From Mycobacterium sp. 1164985.4 (GTDB taxonomy: Bacteria > Actinomycetota > Actinomycetes > Mycobacteriales > Mycobacteriaceae), in NCBI RefSeq assembly GCF_001668575.1, contig NZ_LZMD01000116.1:1-64000 (forward strand): a DNA stretch of 64,000 bases, written 5' to 3'. Shown piece after piece: positions 1-7,929 of the stretch (position 1 is its first letter; each line of letters opens with the position of its first letter). The notes under the pieces were generated by a model, which was given only the letters and a program-made list of their open reading frames with translations, was not told the origin of the DNA and ran no database searches. A program made the position numbers and the translations under genes.

Positions 1-739
1 CACCAACCGGTGGAAAACCGGGCGCGGGGTCATCTACCGCCTCACTTCCGCCGACCTCACTCATACGGCTATTAGCAGGCAACGGCGCACCTGGTCCCGC
101 TGAGATTCCAGGAGGCGGGCCCTGAACAAGGTCATCACCACCGACGCCAGAAATGCGGCTTGCGGGGCTGAAGGTCGGCCCGCCGTCGGATCCTGCTCCG
201 TGGAAGAAGGATACGTCCGCTGGTTTCCCTGCGTCCGCTGAGAGATGCGTCTTCGCCGTCGAGATCTCGGACGCAGCTGCTGTGACGAGCGATGCATTCT
301 CTTGACGGACAGCGGCTATTCCCTCTGAAAGTGCAGACTGCTTTGAATCCTCGGGTATGTCGGGGTTAACCTCGATCCAGGCAAGGATTGCGTTGGCTAT
401 CTCGACGTTGCTCGTGATCTGAATCTTCGTTGAAACGATCGTTGCAGCGCTCTCGTGAAGGAAATTCGCGGCGGCATCAAGATTCCGCTTCACCTCCTCA
501 AGATCGAGGATTCGCTCAGTGAGGGTGGCGCTAGCCACGGTGGCTGCGATTCCAGACCATAGCCCGACGCCGGCGAATACTTTTGTCTGCTCCTGCTTTA
601 CCAGATCACGTTTGGCGTCAACTGATTTCGATGCTTCTTCGAACGTGGCTGCGGACAATCGCAGGCTCTCTTCGTCAGCCTCGGGCCACGCCGGCGGCGC
701 CGTTAACCCGTATGGGTCAGGGGGCCTGCGAATACCCAT
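1..739 (-). CDS. WxG-containing helical protein, probable type VII secretion substrate (partial, runs off left edge)
   Basis: An ATG at 739, three bases after the stop of the upstream gene, opens a frame with no stop for 246 codons to the window edge, so only the N-terminus is present. Residues 20-180 are Ala/Glu/Lys-rich and look helical, with a W-S-G triplet at 61-63 where WXG100/PPE/EspB-type hairpins turn. Residues after about 180 are Gly/Pro-rich, as in linkers leading to a C-terminal effector domain. The two upstream genes on the same strand include an EspC-like protein with a YxxxD signal, which supports an ESX substrate operon. It uses rare codons (ATA, TTA, TCA) more than the rest of the window. 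What follows the linker is not visible; a toxin domain is only a guess. Confidence 0.7.
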   Translation of the reverse strand, partial: MGIRRPPDPYGLTAPPAWPEADEESLRLSAATFEEASKSVDAKRDLVKQEQTKVFAGVGLWSGIAATVASATLTERILDLEEVKRNLDAAANFLHESAATIVSTKIQITSNVEIANAILAWIEVNPDIPEDSKQSALSEGIAAVRQENASLVTAAASEISTAKTHLSADAGKPADVSFFHGAGSDGGPTFSPASRISGVGGDDLVQGPPPGISAGPGAPLPANSRMSEVGGSEAVDDPAPGFPPVG

Positions 740-742
740 CGG

Positions 743-1864
743 TTAGTCCTCAACAGCCTTGCACGCATCAAAAATCAGGTTAGTAAGGTCGACAGCGACC
801 GCCGAAAGATACGAGTCGGCGGGGCTGTAACTCGGTAGCGCCTGGGCGAAGGCGCGGCGGTACTGGGCGGCCAAGACGGCAAAATCCTGCAGGACTCCGT
901 TCGTACTCTGTCGGCCTAGTCTTTCAGCATCTTCCGCAAAGTTTTCTACGACAGGAATGAGCGCTTCGGCGGAGGATCGCTCCTCCGGTGTCCACTGTGT
1001 TGCGGGTTTGCTTGCATCGACGGTGGACCAAGACGCGGTGTCCGCTTTAAAGCGTCTTAGAAGTGGTTCCCACTCCGGACATGTCCTATCTGGTGACGAT
1101 AAGAAAGGCCTTGCGTGTTTGGGGTCTTGCAGTGGCGTTAAGTGCGATGGGGGAGCGACGGACGGGACTGACGGAGACCATGTTTGCGCAGATCCGTAGG
1201 CAAGTGTGGCGCAGATATTCCCAATTGATGATGACGCATCTGCCGCGACGGTAGCTAAGTAATTGGCGGGGGGAGAGTAGGTGGGTATTGCCTCGCTATA
1301 CGCCCGCGCGTAGCCGATGAATTGCTCGAACAATTGACGCATAGTTCTGTGCGGGGTCATTCGAACCAAACGTTCTGTCTGGTCGGCGGCATCTAGCATC
1401 GCTTGTCCGACAGCGACGTATTGCGCCCGCTGCTCAGGTGACCAATCCGAAGCGCGGATGGATCGGTCGATGCTCTCCCATCCGTTTCGTTGAGCTTTTG
1501 CCAGTCGTTCATTGATCGGCGTCCAGGCCGCGCACGTGGGGTCTTCCGTGATGATGTTCACCGGACCTGTGTCGTCGGCGCTCGCTAGACCATAAGTCTC
1601 TCCCGACGGCGTTGGATCGCGTTCGTCACCGCCATCGGAAGTAACCGAAATCGTCACTGCCGCAGTTACCCCGATGACTGCGAGCAACGCTACAGCTCCG
1701 AGCGCCCACTTCCATGCGTTGCCCCGCTTCTTTGGCGGCGGGCCCGGCTGCCACTGCTGTGGCCACGGCGGCTGCTGCGGCGGCGGACCGTACGGTCCTG
1801 AATAGCCTTGCGGCGGACCCGAATTCCCGGGCGACGGGCCTCCGGGCGGTGGCGGAAAGCTCAC
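743..1864 (-). CDS. Pro-rich single-pass membrane protein with two copies of a two-cysteine domain
   Basis: Begins at a GTG that overlaps the stop of the upstream EspC-like gene by 4 bp (GTGA), so the two are translationally coupled; 373 residues. Residues 1-45 are Pro/Gly/Gln-rich and cytoplasmic in type, residues about 50-72 form one transmembrane helix, and the rest should be outside. The exported part holds two related domains of about 110 residues (near 108-220 and 258-371). Both start with a T-C-x-x-W stretch, carry W-[ST]-P-E-[QE]-R in the first third and a [TS]-Y-S-P-x-x-[SN]-Y-L element, and end with a second Cys. The two Cys per domain suggest a disulfide. I do not recognise the function; an accessory or immunity-like partner of the neighbouring T7SS substrates is possible. 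Confidence 0.75.
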   Translation of the reverse strand: MSFPPPPGGPSPGNSGPPQGYSGPYGPPPQQPPWPQQWQPGPPPKKRGNAWKWALGAVALLAVIGVTAAVTISVTSDGGDERDPTPSGETYGLASADDTGPVNIITEDPTCAAWTPINERLAKAQRNGWESIDRSIRASDWSPEQRAQYVAVGQAMLDAADQTERLVRMTPHRTMRQLFEQFIGYARAYSEAIPTYSPPANYLATVAADASSSIGNICATLAYGSAQTWSPSVPSVAPPSHLTPLQDPKHARPFLSSPDRTCPEWEPLLRRFKADTASWSTVDASKPATQWTPEERSSAEALIPVVENFAEDAERLGRQSTNGVLQDFAVLAAQYRRAFAQALPSYSPADSYLSAVAVDLTNLIFDACKAVED

Positions 1865-2532
1865 AAGGCCGTCCCCGGTTCCTCCTCGGAGGAAGACCGG
1901 GATTGGCGCCGCAACGAAACCTCCCGCGCTGTCTCAACATTCGAGTTTCCCGGTCCTGCTCCCGGTTCCCCCTGCAATTCTCCGGCCTGCCCAGGCGCGT
2001 CTATGCCCGCCATCCCTATCAGCTGCACGCCCTGCTGCACGCCTTGCGTTACCGCCTGCGGAACTGAATCCGCCATACCCGCCGCTTGCGTCGTCGCCTG
2101 AACAGCCTGCTGCGCCATCGGCATCATCGCGCCCAGCTGACCCGCCGCTGGCGCTTCGCCCGCATCCGCCGGTCTCGCGCCCAACGCAACACCCGAGACC
2201 GCGCCGATTGCGCCGCTCGCCCCCGCCGCATCGTCGACCGATTCGAGACGCTTCAGAATTTCCTGGGCGATCGCGCGGTCAGTCGAGTCGTAGCTGTGGG
2301 CGGCGTTCACCACGTTCTGCGCGTACTTCGCCAACTCAGCTTTGGCGACGGGCAGCCGGGCGATCACCGGATCGACGATTTCGGCCACCTTCGCCGCGAT
2401 CGCCGTCGACAGAGCATCGTCGCCCTCGGGCTTGAATGAAGCGGGTGGCTCGGGAATGCCTTCTGCAAGCGCCTGCAACCGCCCACCGGCCTCCAGCACC
2501 AGCTCGGTATCGATTCGCAGCGTCTCAGTCAT
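1861..2532 (-). CDS. EspC/DUF2580-like ESX secretion-associated protein
   Basis: First gene of the minus-strand cassette, ATG at 2532, 223 residues. Residues 1-100 resemble the EspC/DUF2580 group of small helical T7SS partners (MTETLRIDTELVLEAGGRL start). A Y-D-S-T-D at 81-85 after a long helix fits the YxxxD/E secretion signal. The remainder is Ala/Gln/Gly-rich with hydrophobic helices, longer than the roughly 100 residues of EspC itself. No signal peptide is present, as expected for a T7SS substrate. Its stop overlaps the next start. By analogy with EspC-EspA or PE-PPE pairs it may pair with the WxG protein at the window edge; that pairing is inference. Confidence 0.65.
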   Translation of the reverse strand: MTETLRIDTELVLEAGGRLQALAEGIPEPPASFKPEGDDALSTAIAAKVAEIVDPVIARLPVAKAELAKYAQNVVNAAHSYDSTDRAIAQEILKRLESVDDAAGASGAIGAVSGVALGARPADAGEAPAAGQLGAMMPMAQQAVQATTQAAGMADSVPQAVTQGVQQGVQLIGMAGIDAPGQAGELQGEPGAGPGNSNVETAREVSLRRQSRSSSEEEPGTAL

Positions 2533-2766
2533 CGTCTTCCCGCGCAGCGATCAGCGTCGCGCCGATCGATCGGCATGCCCCTCCAGCGTCACCCGGCAAA
2601 TGCTACCCGACCAGCAATACCAGCGATCGCGCCAAATTTCACCACTCCTACGCCCACCCTCCGCAGGCATTCTTCCGTCGTGAAGCGGTCCTGCCACGGT
2701 CGACGAGTTACTCATTGCAGTGCCAGCGCATCCGGGCCGTTACCGGGTAAAAGACCAGAGCGGCCG

Positions 2767-3495
2767 ATGTCAGCAAACGCCACCCGACGGCCTTCGGCGC
2801 CGACGCATGACTCCGCTATCGTTCCGCGAGTGGCCGACCCGGACTCCAAGACGCTCGACGAGCTCTTCAACCGCATCCTGCACACCGAAGACGACGCGTT
2901 GCGCGCCGCGCGTGAATCCGGTGACGCCGCCGGCATGCCGCCGATCGAGGTGTCCGGCCAGCACGGCAAGCTCCTCTACCTCCTGACGGCCTTGTCGTCG
3001 GCCACCCGCGTCCTCGAGATCGGCACCCTGGCCGGCTACAGCACCATCAACCTCGCCCGCGGGGTCGGTGCGGAGGGCCACGTCGTCACCCTCGAGTACG
3101 AGCCCAAGCACGCCGAGATCGCTCGCGAGAACTTCGTCCGGGCGGGCGTGCAGGATCGCATCGAGATCATCGTCGGCGCCGCGCTCGACACCTTGCCCGT
3201 GCTCGCCGAACGCGGTGACGTGTTCGATCTGACCTTCATCGATGCCGACAAGGAGAACAACGTCGCCTACGTCGAGTGGGCGATCAAGCTCGGCCGGCCT
3301 GGCGCGATCATCGTGGTGGACAACATCGCTCGCTTCGGTCGCGTGCTCGAACCCGCCGCCGACGACGCCCAGGCCCGCGCCGTCCGGGAGATGCTCGAGA
3401 TGATGGGGGACCACCCGCGACTCGAAACCGCCGCGATCCAGACCGTCGGGCTCAAAGGCTGGGACGGCTTCGCCGTCGCCCGCATCGTCGAGTAG
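2767..3495 (+). CDS. SAM-dependent O-methyltransferase (Rv0187-like)
   Basis: Class I methyltransferase of the catechol/caffeoyl-CoA O-methyltransferase family (Methyltransf_3). The SAM motif VLEIGTLAGYSTINLARG is followed by VTLEYEPKHAEIA and by the metal/acidic motif FIDADKENN, then VVDNIARFGRV. I start at ATG 2767 (242 aa); the open frame reaches back to 2575, but that part is Arg/Pro-rich and unlike the family. The stop TAG at 3493-3495 directly abuts the convergent IclR gene. The 234 bp between this gene and the EspC-like gene (2533-2766) show no gene I can support. Substrate unknown; a divalent-cation-dependent phenolic or flavin-like acceptor is the family norm. Confidence 0.85.
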   Translation: MSANATRRPSAPTHDSAIVPRVADPDSKTLDELFNRILHTEDDALRAARESGDAAGMPPIEVSGQHGKLLYLLTALSSATRVLEIGTLAGYSTINLARGVGAEGHVVTLEYEPKHAEIARENFVRAGVQDRIEIIVGAALDTLPVLAERGDVFDLTFIDADKENNVAYVEWAIKLGRPGAIIVVDNIARFGRVLEPAADDAQARAVREMLEMMGDHPRLETAAIQTVGLKGWDGFAVARIVE

Positions 3496-4152
3496 TCACC
3501 TCGACCACGGCGCCGACGCCGCCGCTTCGCGAAGCGCCGCCACGATCCGCTTCTCGTGGGCCGCGAACCGTTCGGTCGGCGCGGGCACCGAGATCGCGAC
3601 GACATGTCCGCCCGCCGCGCGTCCGGCAACCCCGGCAGCCGAGATTCCGACCGTGTGCTCGTCCCGGTCGAACGCAACGTCAATCGACCCGCTCAACAAC
3701 GCCGTCGCCGCCTTCCCGTTGGCCGTCGACTTCAACGGGAAACGCATCCCGACGGCCGACACTGCCCGCAGTCGATGCGCCGACTCCACCTGGTCGATGA
3801 ACAACATCTCGCCACCACGCAACACCGAGAGGTCGACCGTCTCCCCGGTGCCGCCCGCAAGGTGCTCGAGCGTCGGCCGGAACAACGCCGCTAGCCCCGC
3901 GACGTCAGCACTTCCGAGCCCGAGCAGACGATCCCCGAGCGAGAACCGACCCTGCTCGTCGACCGCTGCGAACCCGACCTCCACCAGCCCGACGAGCAAC
4001 CGCCGCACCGTCGATTTGGCCAGCCCCAGCCGCGCCCCCAGATCGACCAGCCGCAGCTGTCCGGGAGCCGCCGCGATCTCGTCGAGGGCGGCCGCCGCCC
4101 GACGCAGCACCTGAATGCCGTCAGTTCGTTCATTTCGGCCCGGCCGCGTCAC
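3496..4152 (-). CDS. IclR-family transcriptional regulator
   Basis: 218-residue regulator with an N-terminal winged helix (about residues 5-65; LVDLGARLGLAKSTVRRLL is the recognition region) and an IclR effector domain (about 75-215; MRFPLKSTANGKAATALLSG is the typical signature). I start at GTG 4152; the open frame extends to 4590 but that part overlaps the divergent oxidoreductase and its promoter. It lies back to back with the FAD oxidoreductase/PhlG-like pair, with 66 bp between starts and a palindrome in that gap, the usual arrangement of a local regulator with its target operon. The effector is unknown; IclR proteins often sense aromatic or small-acid substrates. Confidence 0.85.
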   Translation of the reverse strand: MTRPGRNERTDGIQVLRRAAAALDEIAAAPGQLRLVDLGARLGLAKSTVRRLLVGLVEVGFAAVDEQGRFSLGDRLLGLGSADVAGLAALFRPTLEHLAGGTGETVDLSVLRGGEMLFIDQVESAHRLRAVSAVGMRFPLKSTANGKAATALLSGSIDVAFDRDEHTVGISAAGVAGRAAGGHVVAISVPAPTERFAAHEKRIVAALREAAASAPWSR

Positions 4153-4168
4153 TCCCTCACTATATTGA

Positions 4169-4203
4169 TCCGCATACCGGTTCACAAAGATTCGGTATAC
4201 GGA
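4169..4203. promoter_or_regulatory. Inverted repeat, probable IclR operator
   Basis: Left arm TCCGCATACCG (4169-4179) and right arm CGGTATACGGA (4193-4203) are inverted copies with a single mismatch, separated by 13 bp. It sits between the divergent starts of the IclR regulator (4152) and the FAD oxidoreductase (4219). The right arm ends just before the GAGGAGG ribosome-binding site (4206-4212), so occupancy would block the oxidoreductase operon. Confidence 0.6.
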
Positions 4204-4218
4204 CCGAGGAGGTCCCAG

Positions 4219-5556
4219 ATGTCGCTTCCATCTGGCCGTTCCTTCACCCGCTCCGACGACGGATACGACGCCGCTCGCCGCGCGACCGTCTGGAATGCGC
4301 GCACCCCGGACCGCTATCCCGAAGTGGTCGTGCAGGCCGTTGACGTCGACGACGTCGTCGCCGCGGTCCGCTATGCGGCCGCACACGACCTCAAGATCGG
4401 TGTGCGCTCGGGCGGGCACAGCTGGGCGGGCAACCACGTCCGCGACGGTGGCCTGCTGCTCGACGTCAGCCGCCTCGACGACTGCTCCATCGACGCGGAC
4501 CGCATGACCGCGATCGTCGGACCCGGCAAGGGCGGCAGCCTGCTGGCCGCGGACCTCGAGGCCCAGAACCTGTTCTTTCCGGCCGGGCACTGCAAGGGCG
4601 TGTGCATCGGCGGATACCTGCTACAGGGTGGATACGGCTGGAACAGCCGCATCCTCGGTCCGGCCTGTGAGAGCGTCATCGGCCTCGACGTCGTGACCGC
4701 CGACGGCGACCGAATCCACTGCGGCCCCAAGAGCCACCCCGAGTTCTACTGGGCGGCAAGGGGATCGGGACCGGGCTTCTTCGGCGTGGTGACCGCGTTC
4801 CATCTCAAGCTGTATCCCCGTCCCGCCGTCTGCGGGAGCAGCCTCTACGTGTACCCCATCGACCTGGCCGACAAGATCTTCGCCTGGGCCCGAGCCATCA
4901 GCGCCGACGTCGACCGTCGCGTCGAGTTGCAGATCGTCGCGTCGCGAAGTGTGCCGGGCGCCGGGGTCGACCAGCCGGGAATCGTCATGGCCTCACCGGT
5001 GTTCGCCGACTCGGAAGACGAGGCGGCGAAAGCGTTGGCACTGCTCGACACATGCCCGGTCCGTGACCAGGCCATCGTCGCGATCCCATACGCGCCTGCC
5101 GATCTCGCGAGCTGGTACGAGGGGGTGATGAGCAACTATCCGACCGGTTACCGCTATGCCGCCGACAACATGTGGACGTCGGCCTCGGCCGACGACCTGC
5201 TACCCGGTATCCGCCGCATCATCGAAACGCTGCCGCCGCATCCGTCGCACTTCCTCTGGCTGAACTGGGGACCGTCGCCCGCTCGCCAGGACATGGCGTA
5301 CAGCCTCGAGGACGACATCTACCTTGCGCTGTACACGGTTTGGCGCGATGCCGCCGACGACGACCGCTATGCCGACTGGGCACGGTCGAACATGGCGGCC
5401 ATGGCACATCTGGCGACCGGCATCCAGCTCGCCGACGAGAATCTCGGTCAACGTCCGGCCCGGTTCGCCACCGATGCCGCGATGAAGCGCCTCGATCGCG
5501 TGCGCGCCCAGTACGACCCCGACGGCCGATTCCACACTTGGATGGGCAGGGTCTGA
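4219..5556 (+). CDS. FAD-linked oxidoreductase, berberine-bridge-enzyme (BBE) type
   Basis: 445-residue flavoprotein with an N-terminal PCMH/FAD_binding_4 domain (DRYPEVVVQAVDVDDVVAAV, then GVRSGGHSWAG) and a C-terminal BBE motif (RVRAQYDPDGRFHTWMGRV). The His in SGGHSW fits the residue that carries 8-alpha-linked FAD, and the Cys in HCKGVCIGG lies where the 6-S-cysteinyl linkage occurs in bicovalent members, so double FAD attachment is possible. ATG 4219 is chosen because GAGGAGG lies 6 bp upstream and the 18 residues before it fall within the operator. It is followed after one base by the PhlG-like hydrolase. Likely oxidises an alcohol, sugar or phenolic ring; substrate unknown. Confidence 0.85.
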   Translation: MSLPSGRSFTRSDDGYDAARRATVWNARTPDRYPEVVVQAVDVDDVVAAVRYAAAHDLKIGVRSGGHSWAGNHVRDGGLLLDVSRLDDCSIDADRMTAIVGPGKGGSLLAADLEAQNLFFPAGHCKGVCIGGYLLQGGYGWNSRILGPACESVIGLDVVTADGDRIHCGPKSHPEFYWAARGSGPGFFGVVTAFHLKLYPRPAVCGSSLYVYPIDLADKIFAWARAISADVDRRVELQIVASRSVPGAGVDQPGIVMASPVFADSEDEAAKALALLDTCPVRDQAIVAIPYAPADLASWYEGVMSNYPTGYRYAADNMWTSASADDLLPGIRRIIETLPPHPSHFLWLNWGPSPARQDMAYSLEDDIYLALYTVWRDAADDDRYADWARSNMAAMAHLATGIQLADENLGQRPARFATDAAMKRLDRVRAQYDPDGRFHTWMGRV

Positions 5557-5557
5557 C

Positions 5558-6331
5558 ATGAAGTCCTACCTCGGCTACCGCGATGACGACTTCTCCGTCG
5601 AGTTTGCGCAGTTCTACAACGCCGAGATGGCTGCTTTACCAAAGCATGTCATCGAGGCGCTCGAGCACGGTCCCCAGGCGGAGCCGACACTGCCCGCATT
5701 CGACGACATCGTCGCGATGCGGGGCGACGGATATCAACAGACCGAGAACGGATACGGCGTCCTGCGCGACGGCGGTATCCAGGTGTCGGTACGCACGGAC
5801 ATGCCTGGCGTCACACCGGGCATGTGGGATTGGTGGTTCGGGTGGCACGGCAGTGATTCGCGCCGCTACAAGCTGTGGCACCCCCGGGCGCACGTGTCGG
5901 CTCACTGGAGTGACGGCGGCAGCGAAGTCGGGTACGTCGGACGGACATCTCTCGTGGAGGAGTACCTGGGTTCGTCGTTCACCCGCCCGGCGATCCAGTT
6001 CGTGGACCCGTCGGAATTGGGGCTGGGCGAGTTGAGCGACACCGTCGCGATCTGCGCGCGGCTCGGATCCAGCGACGTGCCGGTCGATGTCGGCTGGCTG
6101 GTCCACCAGATTCGTGCGACGCCCGACGGCTCCGAGATGCGGTCGCGCTTCTGGATGGGCGGTCGTCATGTCGCTGTGCGGTACGCAAACCGGTTGGCTG
6201 ACAGGGTCGTTCGACCCGTCGCTGCACGCCAGCTACCCGACCCCCGCGACCTGATGGTGCATTGTGCGCAGGAGATGAACCATCTCGCCGCCTTCCTGCC
6301 AGAGCTTTACGCGCGATTCGGCGGGCGCTGA
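5558..6331 (+). CDS. PhlG-like (2,4-diacetylphloroglucinol hydrolase family) metal-dependent C-C hydrolase
   Basis: 257 residues resembling the DAPG hydrolase fold. The diagnostic parts are GMWDWWFGWHGSD followed by the HPRAH block, and a C-terminal H-x-x-x-E (H235, E239 in MVHCAQEMNHLAAFLPELY), which matches the paired His/Glu zinc ligands of PhlG as I remember them. Family members cleave a carbon-carbon bond between an acyl group and a phenolic ring, or act on related compounds. The ATG lies one base after the oxidoreductase stop, so the two are co-transcribed and probably act on successive intermediates. No signal peptide. Substrate inference only; DAPG itself is not implied. Confidence 0.7.
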   Translation: MKSYLGYRDDDFSVEFAQFYNAEMAALPKHVIEALEHGPQAEPTLPAFDDIVAMRGDGYQQTENGYGVLRDGGIQVSVRTDMPGVTPGMWDWWFGWHGSDSRRYKLWHPRAHVSAHWSDGGSEVGYVGRTSLVEEYLGSSFTRPAIQFVDPSELGLGELSDTVAICARLGSSDVPVDVGWLVHQIRATPDGSEMRSRFWMGGRHVAVRYANRLADRVVRPVAARQLPDPRDLMVHCAQEMNHLAAFLPELYARFGGR

Positions 6332-6356
6332 GCCTGTCGATGTGTTAACCAGATCT

Positions 6357-6875
6357 ATGTCGAAATCGTTGCCGGTGGCGGCATTTGCCGCAGGCGTAGC
6401 CATGGCCTTCGTCCCTGTCGCGCACGCAGAAAGAGCCGAACCACCGCCGCTGTACGGGTGGTACAACGTCTTCATCGACTTCTCGAAGCAGACGTTCAAC
6501 GGCCGGCCGACACCGATGAACCCGGTCACGTTCCCCGTCGAACTGACCACACAATGCGATGTGAACGGCTGCGTCGCGCGCTGGCACAACGAGGACGACC
6601 ACGCCCGCAATCCGGGCGCACCGCTGGAGTTCGAGTACCGGTGGACCGGCGACCGGTGGTCGACAAGCGGTGAGTATCCCTACTTCTGTGATCGGAGCGA
6701 CCCGCACAGTGCCGTGGACGCGACACGCTCCGACTTCCTGATTCCCAACGCGGACGGCAGTTTCTTCGGGGAGCGGACCCTCATCACCGAAGGGGCCGGA
6801 TGCCCTGGCGAGGGAGCCGGCACCCACTGGCTGACGTTCAACCTGACACCCATCGACCCGCCACCACCGCGATAG
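6357..6875 (+). CDS. Small secreted protein, paralogue of the protein at 7410
   Basis: About 172 residues, starting at ATG 6357 with a signal peptide (hydrophobic stretch ending AHA-ER). The mature part carries conserved landmarks shared with the protein at 7410-7925: LYGWYNVFIDFSKQTFNG, a Cys pair in TQCDVNGCVARW, FEYRWTGDRW, EYPYFCD and ERTLITEGAGCPGEGAGTHW, with four Cys likely forming disulfides. The family is common in mycobacteria and, as far as I know, uncharacterised. Starts 25 bp after the PhlG-like gene on the same strand, so it may be read through from that operon. An upstream GTG (6342) is possible but gives a less typical signal peptide. Confidence 0.75.
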   Translation: MSKSLPVAAFAAGVAMAFVPVAHAERAEPPPLYGWYNVFIDFSKQTFNGRPTPMNPVTFPVELTTQCDVNGCVARWHNEDDHARNPGAPLEFEYRWTGDRWSTSGEYPYFCDRSDPHSAVDATRSDFLIPNADGSFFGERTLITEGAGCPGEGAGTHWLTFNLTPIDPPPPR

Positions 6876-6915
6876 CCGTCGTTTAACCGCCCCCGGAGCG
6901 GGGCATCAGCCACTG

Positions 6916-7323
6916 GTGAACTTCGGATTCCGGCGCGGGATGCCGACCGTGGAGTTGCGCAGCGACGCGTCTCCCGAAGCGGTCTGGGACGTCATCACCG
7001 ACCTGTCCACATGGCCGCAGTGGGGACCGACCGTGTCGGGCGCAGAACTCGACGACCCCGAACCGTTGCATCTCGGAGCCCGTGGCAAGGTCTTCACACC
7101 GGTCGGTGTGCCATTGCCATTCACGGTCACCGAGTTCCGTCCCCGCCGCTGCTGGGCGTGGAAGGTCGCCGGTGTCGGGGCCACGCGTCACGAGGTGATC
7201 GCCGAGGACGACGGCTCGAGGATCGTGTTCGGCGTGCCGTGGTGGGCAACGGCGTACCTGCCGGTCTGCGCGATCGCCCTGCCGCGCATCGCCCAGCTCG
7301 CCGGCGCACGCCGGACTCGCTGA
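6916..7323 (+). CDS. SRPBCC (START/polyketide cyclase-like) protein
   Basis: 135 residues with the helix-grip opening of SRPBCC proteins: VELRSDASPEAVWDVITDLS followed by TWPQWGPTV, then a beta-rich body and a C-terminal helix. Such proteins bind hydrophobic ligands in a cavity and act as cyclases, carriers or stress-related lipid binders. GTG 6916 is used; ATG 6940 is an alternative that would still keep the fold. It sits between two paralogous secreted-protein genes, which looks like a duplication that flanked an older gene. No signal peptide, so cytoplasmic. Confidence 0.75.
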   Translation: MNFGFRRGMPTVELRSDASPEAVWDVITDLSTWPQWGPTVSGAELDDPEPLHLGARGKVFTPVGVPLPFTVTEFRPRRCWAWKVAGVGATRHEVIAEDDGSRIVFGVPWWATAYLPVCAIALPRIAQLAGARRTR

Positions 7324-7409
7324 TTCGACGACGGCCGACGCGGCACTGTGCTATCCAGTGCCCAGGGTTCTCCGGCCGTCGAGGGCTCCAGACGGAGGGG
7401 CTCTCGAAG

Positions 7410-7925
7410 ATGAAGACACTCTCGCTCGTCGTGGGCATCGTCTCTACCGCAGTGACCTTGGCGCCCGTTGCCACCGCCGACCGCCCCGAACCGGCACCGA
7501 TCTACGGCTACTACAACGCCTTTCTCGATCACTCGCGGCAGACGTTCAACGGCGCGCCGGCTTTCGCGCCGCCCGCCACACAGCTAGGACTGTTCACCAC
7601 CAACTGCGATACGACCGGCTGCCTGGCCAAGTGGTTGCGCGAGACGGAGATCTCGCAAGACCCCGATGCGCCTGCACAATTCGAATATCGGTGGAACGGC
7701 GACCGATGGGAGTCCGCGGGCGAATACCCCTTCTACTGCAATCCGGACGGCAGCGGTGGCAACGTCACCACGCAGCGCTCGGACTGGCTCAGGCCCAACG
7801 GCGACGGCAGCTTCTCCGGTGAGCGGACCTTCACGGTGCCCGCTCCGGGCTGCCCGGGCCAGGGCCCCGGCACCTACTGGCTTCCCATCGCGCTGACGCC
7901 GACCGACCCGCCAACGCCCCAATAG
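7410..7925 (+). CDS. Small secreted protein, paralogue of the protein at 6357
   Basis: 171 residues, ATG 7410 with a GGAGGGG site a short distance upstream. Signal peptide about residues 1-24 (cleavage near ATA-DR). The mature part parallels the other copy: IYGYYNAFLDHSRQTFNG, TNCDTTGCLAKW, FEYRWNGDRW, EYPFYCN and ERTFTVPAPGCPGQGPGTYW. All four Cys positions are conserved between the two. Convergent with ilvD, stops 4 bp apart. Function unknown; exported to the cell wall or medium. Confidence 0.8.
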   Translation: MKTLSLVVGIVSTAVTLAPVATADRPEPAPIYGYYNAFLDHSRQTFNGAPAFAPPATQLGLFTTNCDTTGCLAKWLRETEISQDPDAPAQFEYRWNGDRWESAGEYPFYCNPDGSGGNVTTQRSDWLRPNGDGSFSGERTFTVPAPGCPGQGPGTYWLPIALTPTDPPTPQ

Positions 7926-7929
7926 GGCG

